This document shows, one piece after another, positions 10,358-19,071 of a stretch of DNA of 64,000 nucleotides (its first letter is position 1; every line of letters starts with the position of its first letter). The notes under the pieces are model-generated. The model ran no database searches, was not told the origin of the DNA, and saw nothing but the letters and a program-made list of their open reading frames with translations. Where the stretch lies: the NCBI RefSeq assembly GCF_001413955.1, contig NZ_LCTZ01000002.1:3210501-3274500 (forward strand), written 5' to 3'. This stretch comes from Flagellimonas eckloniae. Lineage in GTDB: Bacteria > Bacteroidota > Bacteroidia > Flavobacteriales > Flavobacteriaceae. A program made the translations under genes and the position numbers.

Positions 10358-11893
10358 ATGGCAAATCAAGAAGACATTTTTAAGAAGGTAATTTCCCATG
10401 CAAAGGAATATGGTTACGTGTTCCAATCCAGTGAGATTTATGATGGGCTAAGTGCGGTTTATGACTATGCGCAGAATGGAGCAGAGCTTAAGAAAAACAT
10501 TCGTGAATATTGGTGGCAGGCTATGGTTCAACTCAATGATAATATTGTTGGGATTGATGCGGCCATTTTTATGCACCCTACCACTTGGAAAGCATCTGGA
10601 CATGTGGATGCCTTCAATGACCCCTTGATTGACAACAAAGATTCCAAAAAAAGATACCGAGCCGATGTTTTGGTCGAAGATTATGTGGCCAAAATTGAAG
10701 CAAAAATAGATAAAGAGGTTGCCAAGGCTGCCAAACGCTTTGGGGACAGTTTTGACAAGAAGCAATTTTTAGAGACCAATCAACGCGTTCTGGATTACCA
10801 AGCAAAGGCAGACGGAATCCTAAAGCGATTGGGTAAATCTTTGGAAAATGAGGATTTGGCCGATGTAAAGGCGTTGATTGAAGAATTGGAAATTGCGTGT
10901 CCACTTTCAGGGTCTAAAAACTGGACGGATGTAAAGCAGTTCAACCTTATGTTTGGCACCAAGCTTGGAGCTTCCGCAGAGTCTGCCATGGATTTGTATC
11001 TACGGCCAGAAACAGCCCAAGGTATTTTTGTGAACTTTTTGAATGTTCAGAAAACCGGACGGATGAAAATTCCGTTTGGAATAGCACAAACTGGAAAGGC
11101 CTTCCGTAATGAAATCGTGGCAAGGCAATTTATCTTCCGTATGCGGGAGTTTGAACAAATGGAAATGCAATTTTTCATTAAACCTGGCACGCAAAAGGAA
11201 TGGTATGAAAAATGGAAGGAAAAACGTTTGCAATGGCATCTGTCTCTTGGTATGGGAGAAGATAACTACCGTTTTCACGATCATGAAAAATTGGCGCATT
11301 ACGCAGATGCGGCAGCAGATATTGAATTTAAATTTCCCTTTGGATTTAAAGAATTGGAAGGAATCCATTCCCGTACCGACTTCGATTTAAGTCAGCACGA
11401 AGAGTATTCAGGTAAAAAGTTACAGTATTTCGACCCAGAGGAAAACAAGAGCTACGTCCCTTATGTACTTGAGACTTCAATTGGTCTGGATCGGATGTTC
11501 TTGGCAGTTTTCTCCAACTCACTAAAGGAAGAAGAACTGGAAAATGGCACCACGCGAACTGTGCTTAAACTTCCTGCAGTATTGGCACCTACCAAAGCCG
11601 CTATTCTACCCCTTTTAAAAAGGGACGGTTTGCCGGAAGTGGCCAAAAAACTGGTTGATGAGCTTAAGTGGGACTTCAACGTTATTTATGATGAAAAGGA
11701 CGCTGTAGGACGTCGTTATCGCCGTCAAGATGCCGTGGGGACACCATTTTGTATTACCATTGATCATCAAACCTTGGAAGATGAAACCGTAACCATCCGC
11801 CATAGGGATACCATGGAACAACAACGTGTTGCCCTTCCAGCCGTAAAGGAAATTATTGAGAAAGAGGTAGGTATTAAATATTGGTTGAAATAA
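10358..11893 (+). CDS. glyQS: Glycyl-tRNA synthetase, single-chain class II type
   Basis: A 511-residue class II aminoacyl-tRNA synthetase that charges tRNA-Gly with glycine. It belongs to the single-chain alpha2 type (as in archaea, eukaryotes and many Bacteroidota) and not the bacterial alpha2beta2 type. Signs are the opening SSEIYDGLSAVYDYAQNGAELK, the motif 2 region with FGIAQTGKAFRNEI, REFEQMEMQFF, and the motif 3 region ETSIGLDRMFLAVF. The C-terminal anticodon-binding domain spans about residues 410-511. Length is normal for the family. It is an essential cytoplasmic enzyme. The next gene is convergent. Confidence 0.97.
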   Translation: MANQEDIFKKVISHAKEYGYVFQSSEIYDGLSAVYDYAQNGAELKKNIREYWWQAMVQLNDNIVGIDAAIFMHPTTWKASGHVDAFNDPLIDNKDSKKRYRADVLVEDYVAKIEAKIDKEVAKAAKRFGDSFDKKQFLETNQRVLDYQAKADGILKRLGKSLENEDLADVKALIEELEIACPLSGSKNWTDVKQFNLMFGTKLGASAESAMDLYLRPETAQGIFVNFLNVQKTGRMKIPFGIAQTGKAFRNEIVARQFIFRMREFEQMEMQFFIKPGTQKEWYEKWKEKRLQWHLSLGMGEDNYRFHDHEKLAHYADAAADIEFKFPFGFKELEGIHSRTDFDLSQHEEYSGKKLQYFDPEENKSYVPYVLETSIGLDRMFLAVFSNSLKEEELENGTTRTVLKLPAVLAPTKAAILPLLKRDGLPEVAKKLVDELKWDFNVIYDEKDAVGRRYRRQDAVGTPFCITIDHQTLEDETVTIRHRDTMEQQRVALPAVKEIIEKEVGIKYWLK

Positions 11894-11927
11894 TTTCAAA
11901 GATTCTTGATTTTTAGACTAATTGATA

Positions 11928-12845
11928 TTAGTTCTGAAGAAACCAAAAAACTCCCTTATTGTTTTTTATCTCAATTGAGACGTTCTTACCAAAATAATGT
12001 ATCTGATCTTTTGTTGGTTGAGACGTATCAAAAGAGATGGATTCAATAACCATAGAATTACTTGGTTTTCTGGATTTTATACTAATCAAAAATCCTTCAG
12101 GAGATACATATTGATTAGGATGTGTTTCCACATAGCCAATGGATTTAAACCATTTTTTATAGAATTGGGTCTCTATTTGATTGAGCGTTAGGGTAACACC
12201 AGAAAATCTTTTAACAATTTTGTTCTTTCGTTTTTCTTCAAAATCAAGCAGATAATTTTTCCGAAGGAGAGAATCATTTTGATGTATAAATCCGTTGTGG
12301 TAATAGTATTCTTTCTTGTATTCCATCACCCATGATGTAAGTAATGTTTTGCTGTTAAAAATGGAATCTTTAACACTAAGGGATTTAAACCATGGAACTA
12401 TTTTCTTGCCATAGTTTCTTTTTCGGGTGAATGTGTCCAAAGTATAAGTTTTCTCTAATTGCGACTTTAACGTGTTCAAGTCCCCAACTTTGTTCACACT
12501 AAAAGCAATCCCTCCAACTCCTTTAGGTACTGTGCCATAAATACCAGATAGACCGGCAGAATCAAAAAATTCAATATAGTTTTCATCTCCGTACATATAG
12601 GTTCCAGTCCATGTTTGCCCGTTTGCCTCAGTGGTCCTATTTTCCAAAGCAACAAGTTCATCGGTCACAAAATCCGAAGAATTTATGGCATTTAGGGCAG
12701 TGGAATCAATAACAAAATAGAGGTGGTTAAAATTCAGCGCTACTTTGTTATTGGCTTTTCTTTGTTGAGCAAAAGAGGAAGAATGGATTCCTATTAGCAG
12801 CACGAAAAAGAATAAAAAGGGCGTTGAGGTTTTATGAGGATGCAT
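11928..12845 (-). CDS. Secreted protein, DUF5829-like
   Basis: A 305-residue protein with a signal peptide (residues 1-26, ending SSSFAQ). The mature part opens with LNFNHLYFVIDS, like the first strand and metal-site region of vicinal-oxygen-chelate proteins, and continues with a GTYMYGDENYIEFFD segment. This pattern fits the Bacteroidota family DUF5829 as I remember it; I could not search to confirm. No catalytic residues can be named. It is the last of a minus-strand run with the DUF4442 and DUF1287 genes and is convergent with glyQS. Confidence 0.5.
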   Translation of the reverse strand: MHPHKTSTPFLFFFVLLIGIHSSSFAQQRKANNKVALNFNHLYFVIDSTALNAINSSDFVTDELVALENRTTEANGQTWTGTYMYGDENYIEFFDSAGLSGIYGTVPKGVGGIAFSVNKVGDLNTLKSQLEKTYTLDTFTRKRNYGKKIVPWFKSLSVKDSIFNSKTLLTSWVMEYKKEYYYHNGFIHQNDSLLRKNYLLDFEEKRKNKIVKRFSGVTLTLNQIETQFYKKWFKSIGYVETHPNQYVSPEGFLISIKSRKPSNSMVIESISFDTSQPTKDQIHYFGKNVSIEIKNNKGVFWFLQN

Positions 12846-12881
12846 ATGGTCCTGATTTTTAATGGATTGAATAGTTGTTAA

Positions 12882-13415
12882 TTAGGTGTTTTTTTCACTC
12901 AGTATTTTTCTTTTCTTTTTATAATACGATTTATCTGCAATATAAATGGTTTTCTGAACCTTACAGAATTCAGTGGTTTTATCCTTATTTGTAAGCGCGG
13001 TAGTTTTTATAATCTCCATTTCGTTTTGTTGGGCAATACTATTTTTAATTTCATCCAATTCTTCCAAGGTATACGTAAAATTGGCATAAAGGTGTTCTCT
13101 AGCAGGACGTTTAAAAAAGATTTCGGCAGATTTGTCCCAAACCACAAAGTCTTTCCCAAGAAGGTTCATCAACTGAACCATAGGTATCGGATCCACAGCT
13201 GAAAACATACTGCCCCCAAAAATGGAATTCACGTAATTTTTGTTCTTGTAGCTTATAGGAAGTTTAATGGTAATGTTTAGCAAATCTTCGGAAACATGGG
13301 TAATTCTTCCTGTACTTCTGCGATACATGGGAGATAGATTAAACCCATATTTAAAGAGCTTGTGTTTTTTGATAAATTTCGCTCCTATTTCAGAAAGGTT
13401 TTGATAAATTGACAT
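12882..13415 (-). CDS. DUF4442 hotdog-fold protein, thioesterase-like
   Basis: A 177-residue soluble protein whose pattern fits DUF4442, a hotdog-fold family related to PaaI thioesterases: RITHVSEDLLNITIKLP, then NSIFGGSMFSAVDPIPMVQL, where the GGSMFSAVD helix corresponds to the hotdog helix, and IFFKRPAREHLYANF. In other hotdog proteins an acidic residue in the helix (Asp here) activates water to split acyl-CoA thioesters; the substrate is unknown. No signal peptide is seen. It sits 17 bases downstream of the DUF1287 gene, so the two are likely co-transcribed. Confidence 0.75.
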   Translation of the reverse strand: MSIYQNLSEIGAKFIKKHKLFKYGFNLSPMYRRSTGRITHVSEDLLNITIKLPISYKNKNYVNSIFGGSMFSAVDPIPMVQLMNLLGKDFVVWDKSAEIFFKRPAREHLYANFTYTLEELDEIKNSIAQQNEMEIIKTTALTNKDKTTEFCKVQKTIYIADKSYYKKKRKILSEKNT

Positions 13416-13432
13416 AGCGTTTACTTTTCAGT

Positions 13433-14017
13433 TTAGTGAATGGTACTGTAGCGATAATGCCCAATAATCTTAAAATCAAAAAGCATATCTTCCAAGACTT
13501 GCCCGCTGCCAATATTGTGCACTATTAGATTCCGGTTGCCATTGTTGGATTTTTTATTCACCACAATACCAATATGGGTAACAGCGCCGCCAAGGTTCCA
13601 GCAGACAACATCTCCAGGCAAGTAATCTTCTGGGTTATCTGTAATTGGTTTTTCGGCCCCTTTATGTTTAAAGAAGGTCATTAAATTTGGAACTCTTCTG
13701 TGGTCAATATTTTTATCTGTTGAGGTAAGGCCCCAAATTTTCGGATAGTTTGTAAAGTTGGCTTTCATGTCCTCGTGAACTAATTTTTGAAGGTCAACTC
13801 CTGTTTTTCGATACGCCCTGATTACAACATCGGTACAGACACCTTTGTCACTGGGGACATCTCCATTGGGATAATCAATGGAAAAATAACTTGGGTCATA
13901 GGTGACTTGTTGTTTTGTGAGTTCAAGGGCAGCATTGACCAAATCAAGATTTTGAACTACAGTCTGGGAAAGACAAAGATTAAATGATAAAAATAAGAGC
14001 AACAATATCTTTTTCAT
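13433..14017 (-). CDS. Secreted DUF1287 protein, NlpC/P60-like fold
   Basis: A 194-residue protein with a signal peptide (residues 1-17, LSFNLCLSQ) and a DUF1287 domain (YijF-like). The family pattern is clear: YDPSYFSIDYPNGDVP, then GVCTDVVIRAYRKTGVDLQ with the candidate catalytic Cys, NIDHRRVPNL, and PGDVVCWNLGGAVTHIGIVV with the His expected for a papain-like or NlpC/P60-like active site. It may cut a peptide or cell wall bond in the periplasm, but activity has not been shown for the family as far as I know. It lies between the S41 peptidase and DUF4442 genes on the same strand. Confidence 0.85.
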   Translation of the reverse strand: MKKILLLLFLSFNLCLSQTVVQNLDLVNAALELTKQQVTYDPSYFSIDYPNGDVPSDKGVCTDVVIRAYRKTGVDLQKLVHEDMKANFTNYPKIWGLTSTDKNIDHRRVPNLMTFFKHKGAEKPITDNPEDYLPGDVVCWNLGGAVTHIGIVVNKKSNNGNRNLIVHNIGSGQVLEDMLFDFKIIGHYRYSTIH

Positions 14018-14051
14018 GGTCTAGGGCCTAATGTAGATGTATGTACTTTTC

Positions 14052-15530
14052 TTATTTGTTAATAATTTCAAATACTTTTTCGAGTTCAATATCTTTTTCT
14101 GTAATTAGGTCTTCAATTGTTTTTTTAACCATAATATCTGGAGCTAACCCTTTATCAACCTGTTCAACGGTTGGATAATACCCAATTAAAGGAATATCAA
14201 TTTCTATTTTAGAGTTAGGTAACCTCAAAAAGAACATACTTCCTCCATTTGTTCCTTTTAGATTTCCTCCAGTCTCGGTCCCTATAATTGTTGCCATTTT
14301 ATTTTGCTGCAATAAGTGAGCTAAAAAAAAGGTGGCAGAACTATTGGCTTCATTCACTAACAAGAACACATCACCAGAAAAAGCATTTTCGTTTTTAGCA
14401 ATTTTTTTAGAGGTGTTCTCTTTTTTCCATGTGTAAAACCCATTATTTAAATCGATTACTTTATCAGTTCTATCATAGAAGCTTTTATCCCAAGTTTTAA
14501 GATATGGTTTTAATTCATCAGAAATGACATCATAAGTAAGTAGCTCCTTATACTCAGGGAGCTCAATAGTCTTTTTTGCAAGATGATTTGCTAATACTAG
14601 ATTTACCTCTTCGTCACCACCTTCATTATCTCTAATATCGATGATAAGGTTAGGAATGTTTTTGGATTCAATTTCTTCAAAAGCATCCGCTAAAAACTTT
14701 TTCCAATCAAGGGTCATCTTGTAGGTTACGAAAGTACCCAGTTTTAAATAAGCGGTTTTAGGGTCTAAAATTTCAAAAGACCAAAGTTCATCATAATTGG
14801 AAGCTTGTTTTCCATAGTTTTCTTCGATTCGGGTTAGCCTTTCACTTCTGCTAATTAGTTTTATTTCAACAGTAAAGCTTTCATCACTTCCTGTTTTTTG
14901 TGCTTCCAGTTTGTAAACGGAATCTATAGGAGGATATAACAGTGGGAAATAAATATCAAAAGCTTCAAAGGTCCCCAAACCGGTTAGTTCCAAATCCTTT
15001 AATCGTTTACCATCATTGCTCCCATCACCTTTTACATAGGTAAGTAGCGTATCGATAATCGTAGAAACAGGTACCTCATTAATTGAAATAATTTGAGTCT
15101 TGTTCAACAAATTATTGCCCGAAAGATTCTTGGTAATGACCATCTGTTTTTCAAAAAGAGAAAACGTAAAAGGTACTTTATCACTTTGGTTAAAAATGCT
15201 ATCTTGAATTATTTTGGGTTGGTTGTAATAGCTGCAGAAGGTATGTCCGCATTTTAGCTTACGTGTAAATCGTGATAAGCTAAGATAAAATTCGGTAGTC
15301 GATAAGCTTTTATTTAGTTCATTTTCAAGGTCTAGGAAATGTTTTTCAATCGCCGTGCTGTCTTGGTATCGATATAAACCAGGGTGATATTCTTCAAGCA
15401 CTTCTTTTAATATCTTGTAATCCTCTTGTAGTTCAGCAACTAGTATCGAGTCTTTAAACACTGATTGTTGGCCTAGTAATTGAAAACTAAAAGCAAAAAA
15501 TAAGGTGATTGAAATTAGTATGTCCTTCAT
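14052..15530 (-). CDS. Secreted S41-family (tail-specific-like) serine peptidase
   Basis: I choose the internal start at 15530 because the next residues, MKDILISITLFFAFSFQLLGQ, form a signal peptide; the upstream 26 codons read into the spacer repeat region. The 492-residue product has a leading helical region, a PDZ-like part, and an S41 peptidase domain with LIIDIRDNEGGDEE followed by the nucleophile segment NEANSSATFFLAHLLQ and TIIGTETGGNLKGT, the usual strand-loop after the catalytic Ser. It is probably a periplasmic or surface protease of the C-terminal-processing type. It lies at the downstream edge of the cassette-like region and could be counted as its last gene. Confidence 0.85.
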   Translation of the reverse strand: MKDILISITLFFAFSFQLLGQQSVFKDSILVAELQEDYKILKEVLEEYHPGLYRYQDSTAIEKHFLDLENELNKSLSTTEFYLSLSRFTRKLKCGHTFCSYYNQPKIIQDSIFNQSDKVPFTFSLFEKQMVITKNLSGNNLLNKTQIISINEVPVSTIIDTLLTYVKGDGSNDGKRLKDLELTGLGTFEAFDIYFPLLYPPIDSVYKLEAQKTGSDESFTVEIKLISRSERLTRIEENYGKQASNYDELWSFEILDPKTAYLKLGTFVTYKMTLDWKKFLADAFEEIESKNIPNLIIDIRDNEGGDEEVNLVLANHLAKKTIELPEYKELLTYDVISDELKPYLKTWDKSFYDRTDKVIDLNNGFYTWKKENTSKKIAKNENAFSGDVFLLVNEANSSATFFLAHLLQQNKMATIIGTETGGNLKGTNGGSMFFLRLPNSKIEIDIPLIGYYPTVEQVDKGLAPDIMVKKTIEDLITEKDIELEKVFEIINK

Positions 15531-15720
15531 TTTATATACATGTTTTGTCACTATTCGATGTTTTGGCCAAGGTTCAGGGCCATAATCAGTTCGGGAATAA
15601 AAGCGCAATTTTTTCCGTTTAAGCGATTAGCCGATTCTTTTTGATTTGGAGAACTTTATAAATATACCCAAACTTTGGGTTTTGCACCAAAATCCAAATT
15701 GCTTTTAGCCGTTATTCTGT
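15531..15720. repeat. Spacer between S41 and DUF5946 genes, attC-like motif
   Basis: Read on the minus strand, the bases right after the DUF5946 stop give ATAACGGCTAAAAGCAATTT, close to the AACRRCGGCTATAAG-type motif at other stops in this region (19631 and 24306 genes). A short palindrome (ACCCA/TGGGT near 15667-15681) lies inside. No gene is seen in the 190 bases. Confidence 0.45.
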
Positions 15721-16257
15721 CTAGTATTTTATATTGAATCCCGTTTCTTCTAGGAAGTGTAAAGCCCATTTTTCTATGGTTATTCTTTCTTTTGCCCAAG
15801 CATCCCACGAACTTTTTGCCCATATTTTGGACAGTTCAAAATGATGTTCTGGTTTTTCATTATCCCAAATATCGAAAATGGTCAGGCCATTAAATTTTTC
15901 TAGCTTTTGTAACGGCTGCACCATTTTATGGGTTTTGTTGAATTGGGCAAATGCCATTTTTAACTCGGCTGCTGAATCCAAATTCATACTTTTCTCAAAT
16001 AAGAAATATAAACTCACTAAATGAATACCTACCGAGTTGATTGCCTTTTGATTTGTTACATCTCCTGGATGTTGGGTTGCATAAGCATCAACAGTATAGT
16101 GATGGGCTTTTGAATATCTAAAATCAGAATATTCCTTTTCCAAAACTTCAGTAAACATTTCGTAACAGCCTGGAGAAGAAAGCATGTACTCGTGACAATT
16201 CCCTTCAAAATTTAAAGCCTTTGCACCACAAGAAAAACAGGGTTTATACTCTTCCAT
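15721..16257 (-). CDS. DUF5946 family protein with N-terminal zinc-ribbon-like Cys pair
   Basis: A 178-residue soluble protein. The N-terminus carries CFSCGA, then YMLSSPGCYEMFTEVLEKEYSD and the block HHYTVDAYATQHPGDV, which together are the signature of DUF5946. The two Cys and the conserved His residues suggest a bound metal. The function is unknown. It is one of the small accessory genes in the minus-strand cassette-like array; the sequence just upstream (16261-16300) is a repeat also found upstream of the GH65-like gene. Confidence 0.75.
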   Translation of the reverse strand: MEEYKPCFSCGAKALNFEGNCHEYMLSSPGCYEMFTEVLEKEYSDFRYSKAHHYTVDAYATQHPGDVTNQKAINSVGIHLVSLYFLFEKSMNLDSAAELKMAFAQFNKTHKMVQPLQKLEKFNGLTIFDIWDNEKPEHHFELSKIWAKSSWDAWAKERITIEKWALHFLEETGFNIKY

Positions 16258-16260
16258 TTT

Positions 16261-16300
16261 TTTCCTTAGTACAAGTTGTCAAGAAGGCTGTGAAAGCGGT
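16261..16300. repeat. 40-bp dispersed repeat, copy 1 of 2 (R2)
   Basis: This segment matches 18542-18581 at 37 of 40 positions (core ACAAGTTGTCAAGAAGG). It lies directly upstream of the DUF5946 gene; the other copy lies upstream of the GH65-like gene. Part of the intergenic repeat set of the cassette-like region. Confidence 0.85.
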
Positions 16301-16389
16301 TGTACCATTTTAAATTCCTTTAGATTTTAAAACTAAACCGCTATTATTTAACATTGCTTGCATTTTGCCTTTCCATATTTAATGATTTT

Positions 16390-18426
16390 TCATCTATCAA
16401 TTCTGTAGATTTTATTATCTGTTCCAATACCTTTTATGGTAAGGGATTTCCATTGTTTTGGAAGAATAGGATCTTTTTGAACTATTCCTTTATCGGTAAA
16501 CTCCAGTCCACCAAAACCAAAAAGCACACTTTGTAACATTCCACCGGCACCAGTCGCAAAATATGAAAAGTTCGATGTCGCCACTTCTGATAAAGCACCA
16601 AAAGGAGCTTGTTGGTTGGGGACATAGCTTTCCTTGAAAAGTCGGTACGCATTATCTACATCGCCTTGTCTGGCATACAAAATTGAAAAAATGGATTTAC
16701 CCATTGCAGGACCCTCTTTTGATAATTTTGGTTCATAATATTTCAAATCCTTTACTATTGTTTCTTTATCAGCCACAATATTTAAGGGAAATGAAAGTAA
16801 ATTTACATCCGCTTGTTTAATTATTTCTCCATTGTAATTTTCGTGCTCTTTACTCGTACCATCTTCAAATTTCAGTATATTAATATTTTCCGATACCAAC
16901 TGCCACTCTGGGTTTGGTGCAATACCAATTTCATTGGCGGCTTTGGTTGCAAATTGTAGCGCAGTAATTGCAGCTCCATTGGTAAAAGCATTGTCATTTA
17001 CATTAGGCGCAAATTCATTTGCACCAACAACATTATTAATGGAGTAACTGCCATTATTGTTAGCGGTTACACGACTTACCCAAAAATCCGCTACTTCCTT
17101 CATTAAAGGATATCCTTTTTCGGACAACCATTTTTTATTTTGGGTGACGCGGTAATAATTCCAAAATGCAATTCCAATATCAGCTGTTATGTGATGTTCA
17201 AATGGGCCAGTAAGAGCAAAAGGAGGGGTAGCCTCTTCTCCAGTATCATCACTCTCCCAAGGAAACATAGCACCTTTATAACCATAATTGATTGCTCGTT
17301 TCTTAGCAGGTTCTAATCTGTCAGAACGATAATTTACCAAAGAACGGGCAATGTCTTGATTAAGCAAGAGCAAGGGTGGAAACATCCATAATTCTGTATC
17401 CCAAAAGATATGTCCATTATAAGGAGTTTGTAATGAGAGTCCCATTGGAGCAATGCTTAAGTCTGAATCTCCGCGACCAAATGCATACAAATGGTACAAT
17501 GCTAAACGTACATCTTGTTGCGATTGTAAATCACCTTCAATAATTATATCTCCTTGCCAAAGTTCATCCCATAAAGCTTTATGACCCGCTAAAAGAACAT
17601 CTTTTGAATTCAGTAAATTGAAAATTACCATTCGTTCTGATTCTGATTTTGGGTCAGAGAAATTTTTGGTAGTGCATTGAGCACCGGTCCAAGCAAAATT
17701 TAGATTCTGATTTTTCTTGATGTTGTAATCAAAGGATAATGTGTTTTCATATTCTGAAATGATTTGATGCTTCAATTCAGGTCTTTGGTGTTCTCTGGAG
17801 GAGTTTATGTGATGCCATATGAATGTTCCAGATGTGCTTACAAGATGTTTTCCAAATGGACTTTTCGCAACAGATTGCAAGATTGGCATTGTTGTTTCCA
17901 CATCTTTTAATATTTGAAATGTATTTTTTGGGGTCTGATACTCTTTTGGGGTTAGTATTTTTCCTGTAACTTTTACATCAACTTCCTTTAAAGCTTCAAC
18001 ACGAATATCTATATATCCTGTATACTGTAAATTGCGGAGAGCATAAACTGTACAAGAAACTGTCGCTTTATCTTTATAGTCGAAACTTGTGGTTAAAGCG
18101 GCATCTTTCATATCCATAGTTTGCTGCCAATTGGTGATATTTTCTTCTGCAATTTTTTCTCCGTCAATAAACATGTCAAGGTTTCCAAAATTCATGCCGT
18201 GAAGAACTTGACTTACTTTGAGGTTAGGGTCAACATCATAAACATTGTTTAGTACAATGTGCTTTATTTTTAGAGGTTTTGAAGATGATAACATTCCAAT
18301 TCTACCATTTGCAATAGCAATTCCGGTATAATCAGAATTGTCATTCGTGCTTATGTGCCATTCGTCATTTTGAGCGATTATTATTGAACTTGAAATAAAT
18401 AATAATATGAAAAGTATTTTTCTCAT
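16390..18426 (-). CDS. Secreted glycoside hydrolase family 65-like enzyme
   Basis: A 678-residue protein with a signal peptide (residues 1-19). The N-terminal beta-sandwich (about 20-270) is followed by an (alpha/alpha)6 barrel with GH65 hallmarks: GHIFWDTELWMFPPLLLL (about 338-355), GAMFPWESDDTGEE (385-398), and VVGANEFAPNVNDNAFTN, where Glu471 sits at the general-acid position. This branch resembles ATHL1/PGGHG-type glucosidases, which cut glucose from glucosylated substrates, more than the phosphorylases; the actual glycoside is unknown. It is exported, so it acts in the periplasm or outside. At 2 kb it is by far the longest gene in the cassette-like region, and R2 and R3 repeats lie upstream of it. 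Confidence 0.85.
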   Translation of the reverse strand: MRKILFILLFISSSIIIAQNDEWHISTNDNSDYTGIAIANGRIGMLSSSKPLKIKHIVLNNVYDVDPNLKVSQVLHGMNFGNLDMFIDGEKIAEENITNWQQTMDMKDAALTTSFDYKDKATVSCTVYALRNLQYTGYIDIRVEALKEVDVKVTGKILTPKEYQTPKNTFQILKDVETTMPILQSVAKSPFGKHLVSTSGTFIWHHINSSREHQRPELKHQIISEYENTLSFDYNIKKNQNLNFAWTGAQCTTKNFSDPKSESERMVIFNLLNSKDVLLAGHKALWDELWQGDIIIEGDLQSQQDVRLALYHLYAFGRGDSDLSIAPMGLSLQTPYNGHIFWDTELWMFPPLLLLNQDIARSLVNYRSDRLEPAKKRAINYGYKGAMFPWESDDTGEEATPPFALTGPFEHHITADIGIAFWNYYRVTQNKKWLSEKGYPLMKEVADFWVSRVTANNNGSYSINNVVGANEFAPNVNDNAFTNGAAITALQFATKAANEIGIAPNPEWQLVSENINILKFEDGTSKEHENYNGEIIKQADVNLLSFPLNIVADKETIVKDLKYYEPKLSKEGPAMGKSIFSILYARQGDVDNAYRLFKESYVPNQQAPFGALSEVATSNFSYFATGAGGMLQSVLFGFGGLEFTDKGIVQKDPILPKQWKSLTIKGIGTDNKIYRIDR

Positions 18427-18477
18427 TACTGTTTGTTTTTTTAATGAATGCCAACTTCAGTGCAAAATGTATTGCAT

Positions 18478-18534
18478 TGATTTCTACAGAAATATAGTAA
18501 AATTGTATAACTATGCTAAGGGAATCTGAGGTGT
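18478..18534. repeat. 57-bp dispersed repeat, copy 1 of 2 (R3)
   Basis: Matches 21423-21479 at 51 of 57 positions (core GTATAACTATG). It contains a near-palindrome TTTCTACAGAAA. It sits between the GH65-like gene start and the R2 copy at 18542, in a 277-base spacer without a gene. Confidence 0.85.
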
Positions 18535-18541
18535 TATTTTG

Positions 18542-18581
18542 TTTCCTTATTACAAGTTGTCAAGAAGGTGGTGAAAGCGGT
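18542..18581. repeat. 40-bp dispersed repeat, copy 2 of 2 (R2)
   Basis: Matches 16261-16300 at 37 of 40 positions. It lies seven bases from the R3 copy at 18478-18534, so the spacer before the GH65-like gene is a composite of both repeat families. Confidence 0.85.
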
Positions 18582-18703
18582 TTTATCATATCGATTTTCT
18601 TTAATTGCCAAATCCAAAAGATTTGCCCCAATTACCAAATATGCCCAATCCTTTAAAAATAGTATCTATCGCCCTATTTGTTATACACAGTGCTACCAAA
18701 GAT

Positions 18704-19033
18704 TTAGTCGTTTCTTATAATTTCAAATTGACCCGGAGAAACTTTTATGGGGTGTGGGAAGCCTTTTCCTAAGACTTTCATATTGTCATCATTTAACCCT
18801 TCTTCGTTCTTAAATCCTGTATTTACAACGGATTGAAACGATTCATATGAATCCCAAACAACTATATTGACAAAATTGAATTTGTTCTCCTTGTTAATTG
18901 TTCGGTAAAAAGTTGAGCTAACAAATCCTGGTTTGGTCTTAAAATATTCAATGTAAATGTCCCTCACTTCTATTGCTTTTTCTTCAAACCCTTCAGGTAC
19001 TTCTATGGAATTTATTACACTTATTTGTTTCAT
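18704..19033 (-). CDS. Antibiotic-biosynthesis-monooxygenase-fold (ABM) protein
   Basis: A 109-residue protein with the dimeric alpha/beta-barrel pattern of ABM domains: SVINSIEVPEGFEEKAIEV, PGFVSSTFYRTIN and NFVNIVVWDSYESFQSVV. Such proteins are often small cytoplasmic monooxygenases or ligand-binding proteins; the substrate is unknown. It is in the cassette-like array. Downstream of its stop the spacer carries GTGTATAACAAATAGGGCG, one of the AACAA motifs that follow stops here. Confidence 0.75.
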   Translation of the reverse strand: MKQISVINSIEVPEGFEEKAIEVRDIYIEYFKTKPGFVSSTFYRTINKENKFNFVNIVVWDSYESFQSVVNTGFKNEEGLNDDNMKVLGKGFPHPIKVSPGQFEIIRND

Positions 19034-19071
19034 TTAAAGTTCTTGTTTCGAATTATATGGGGTTATAATTT

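Noticed and set aside
15667..15681. Palindrome ACCCA/TGGGT as a terminator after the DUF5946 gene
   Set aside because: The loop is too tight and on the minus strand no T run follows; it is more likely part of the spacer repeat.
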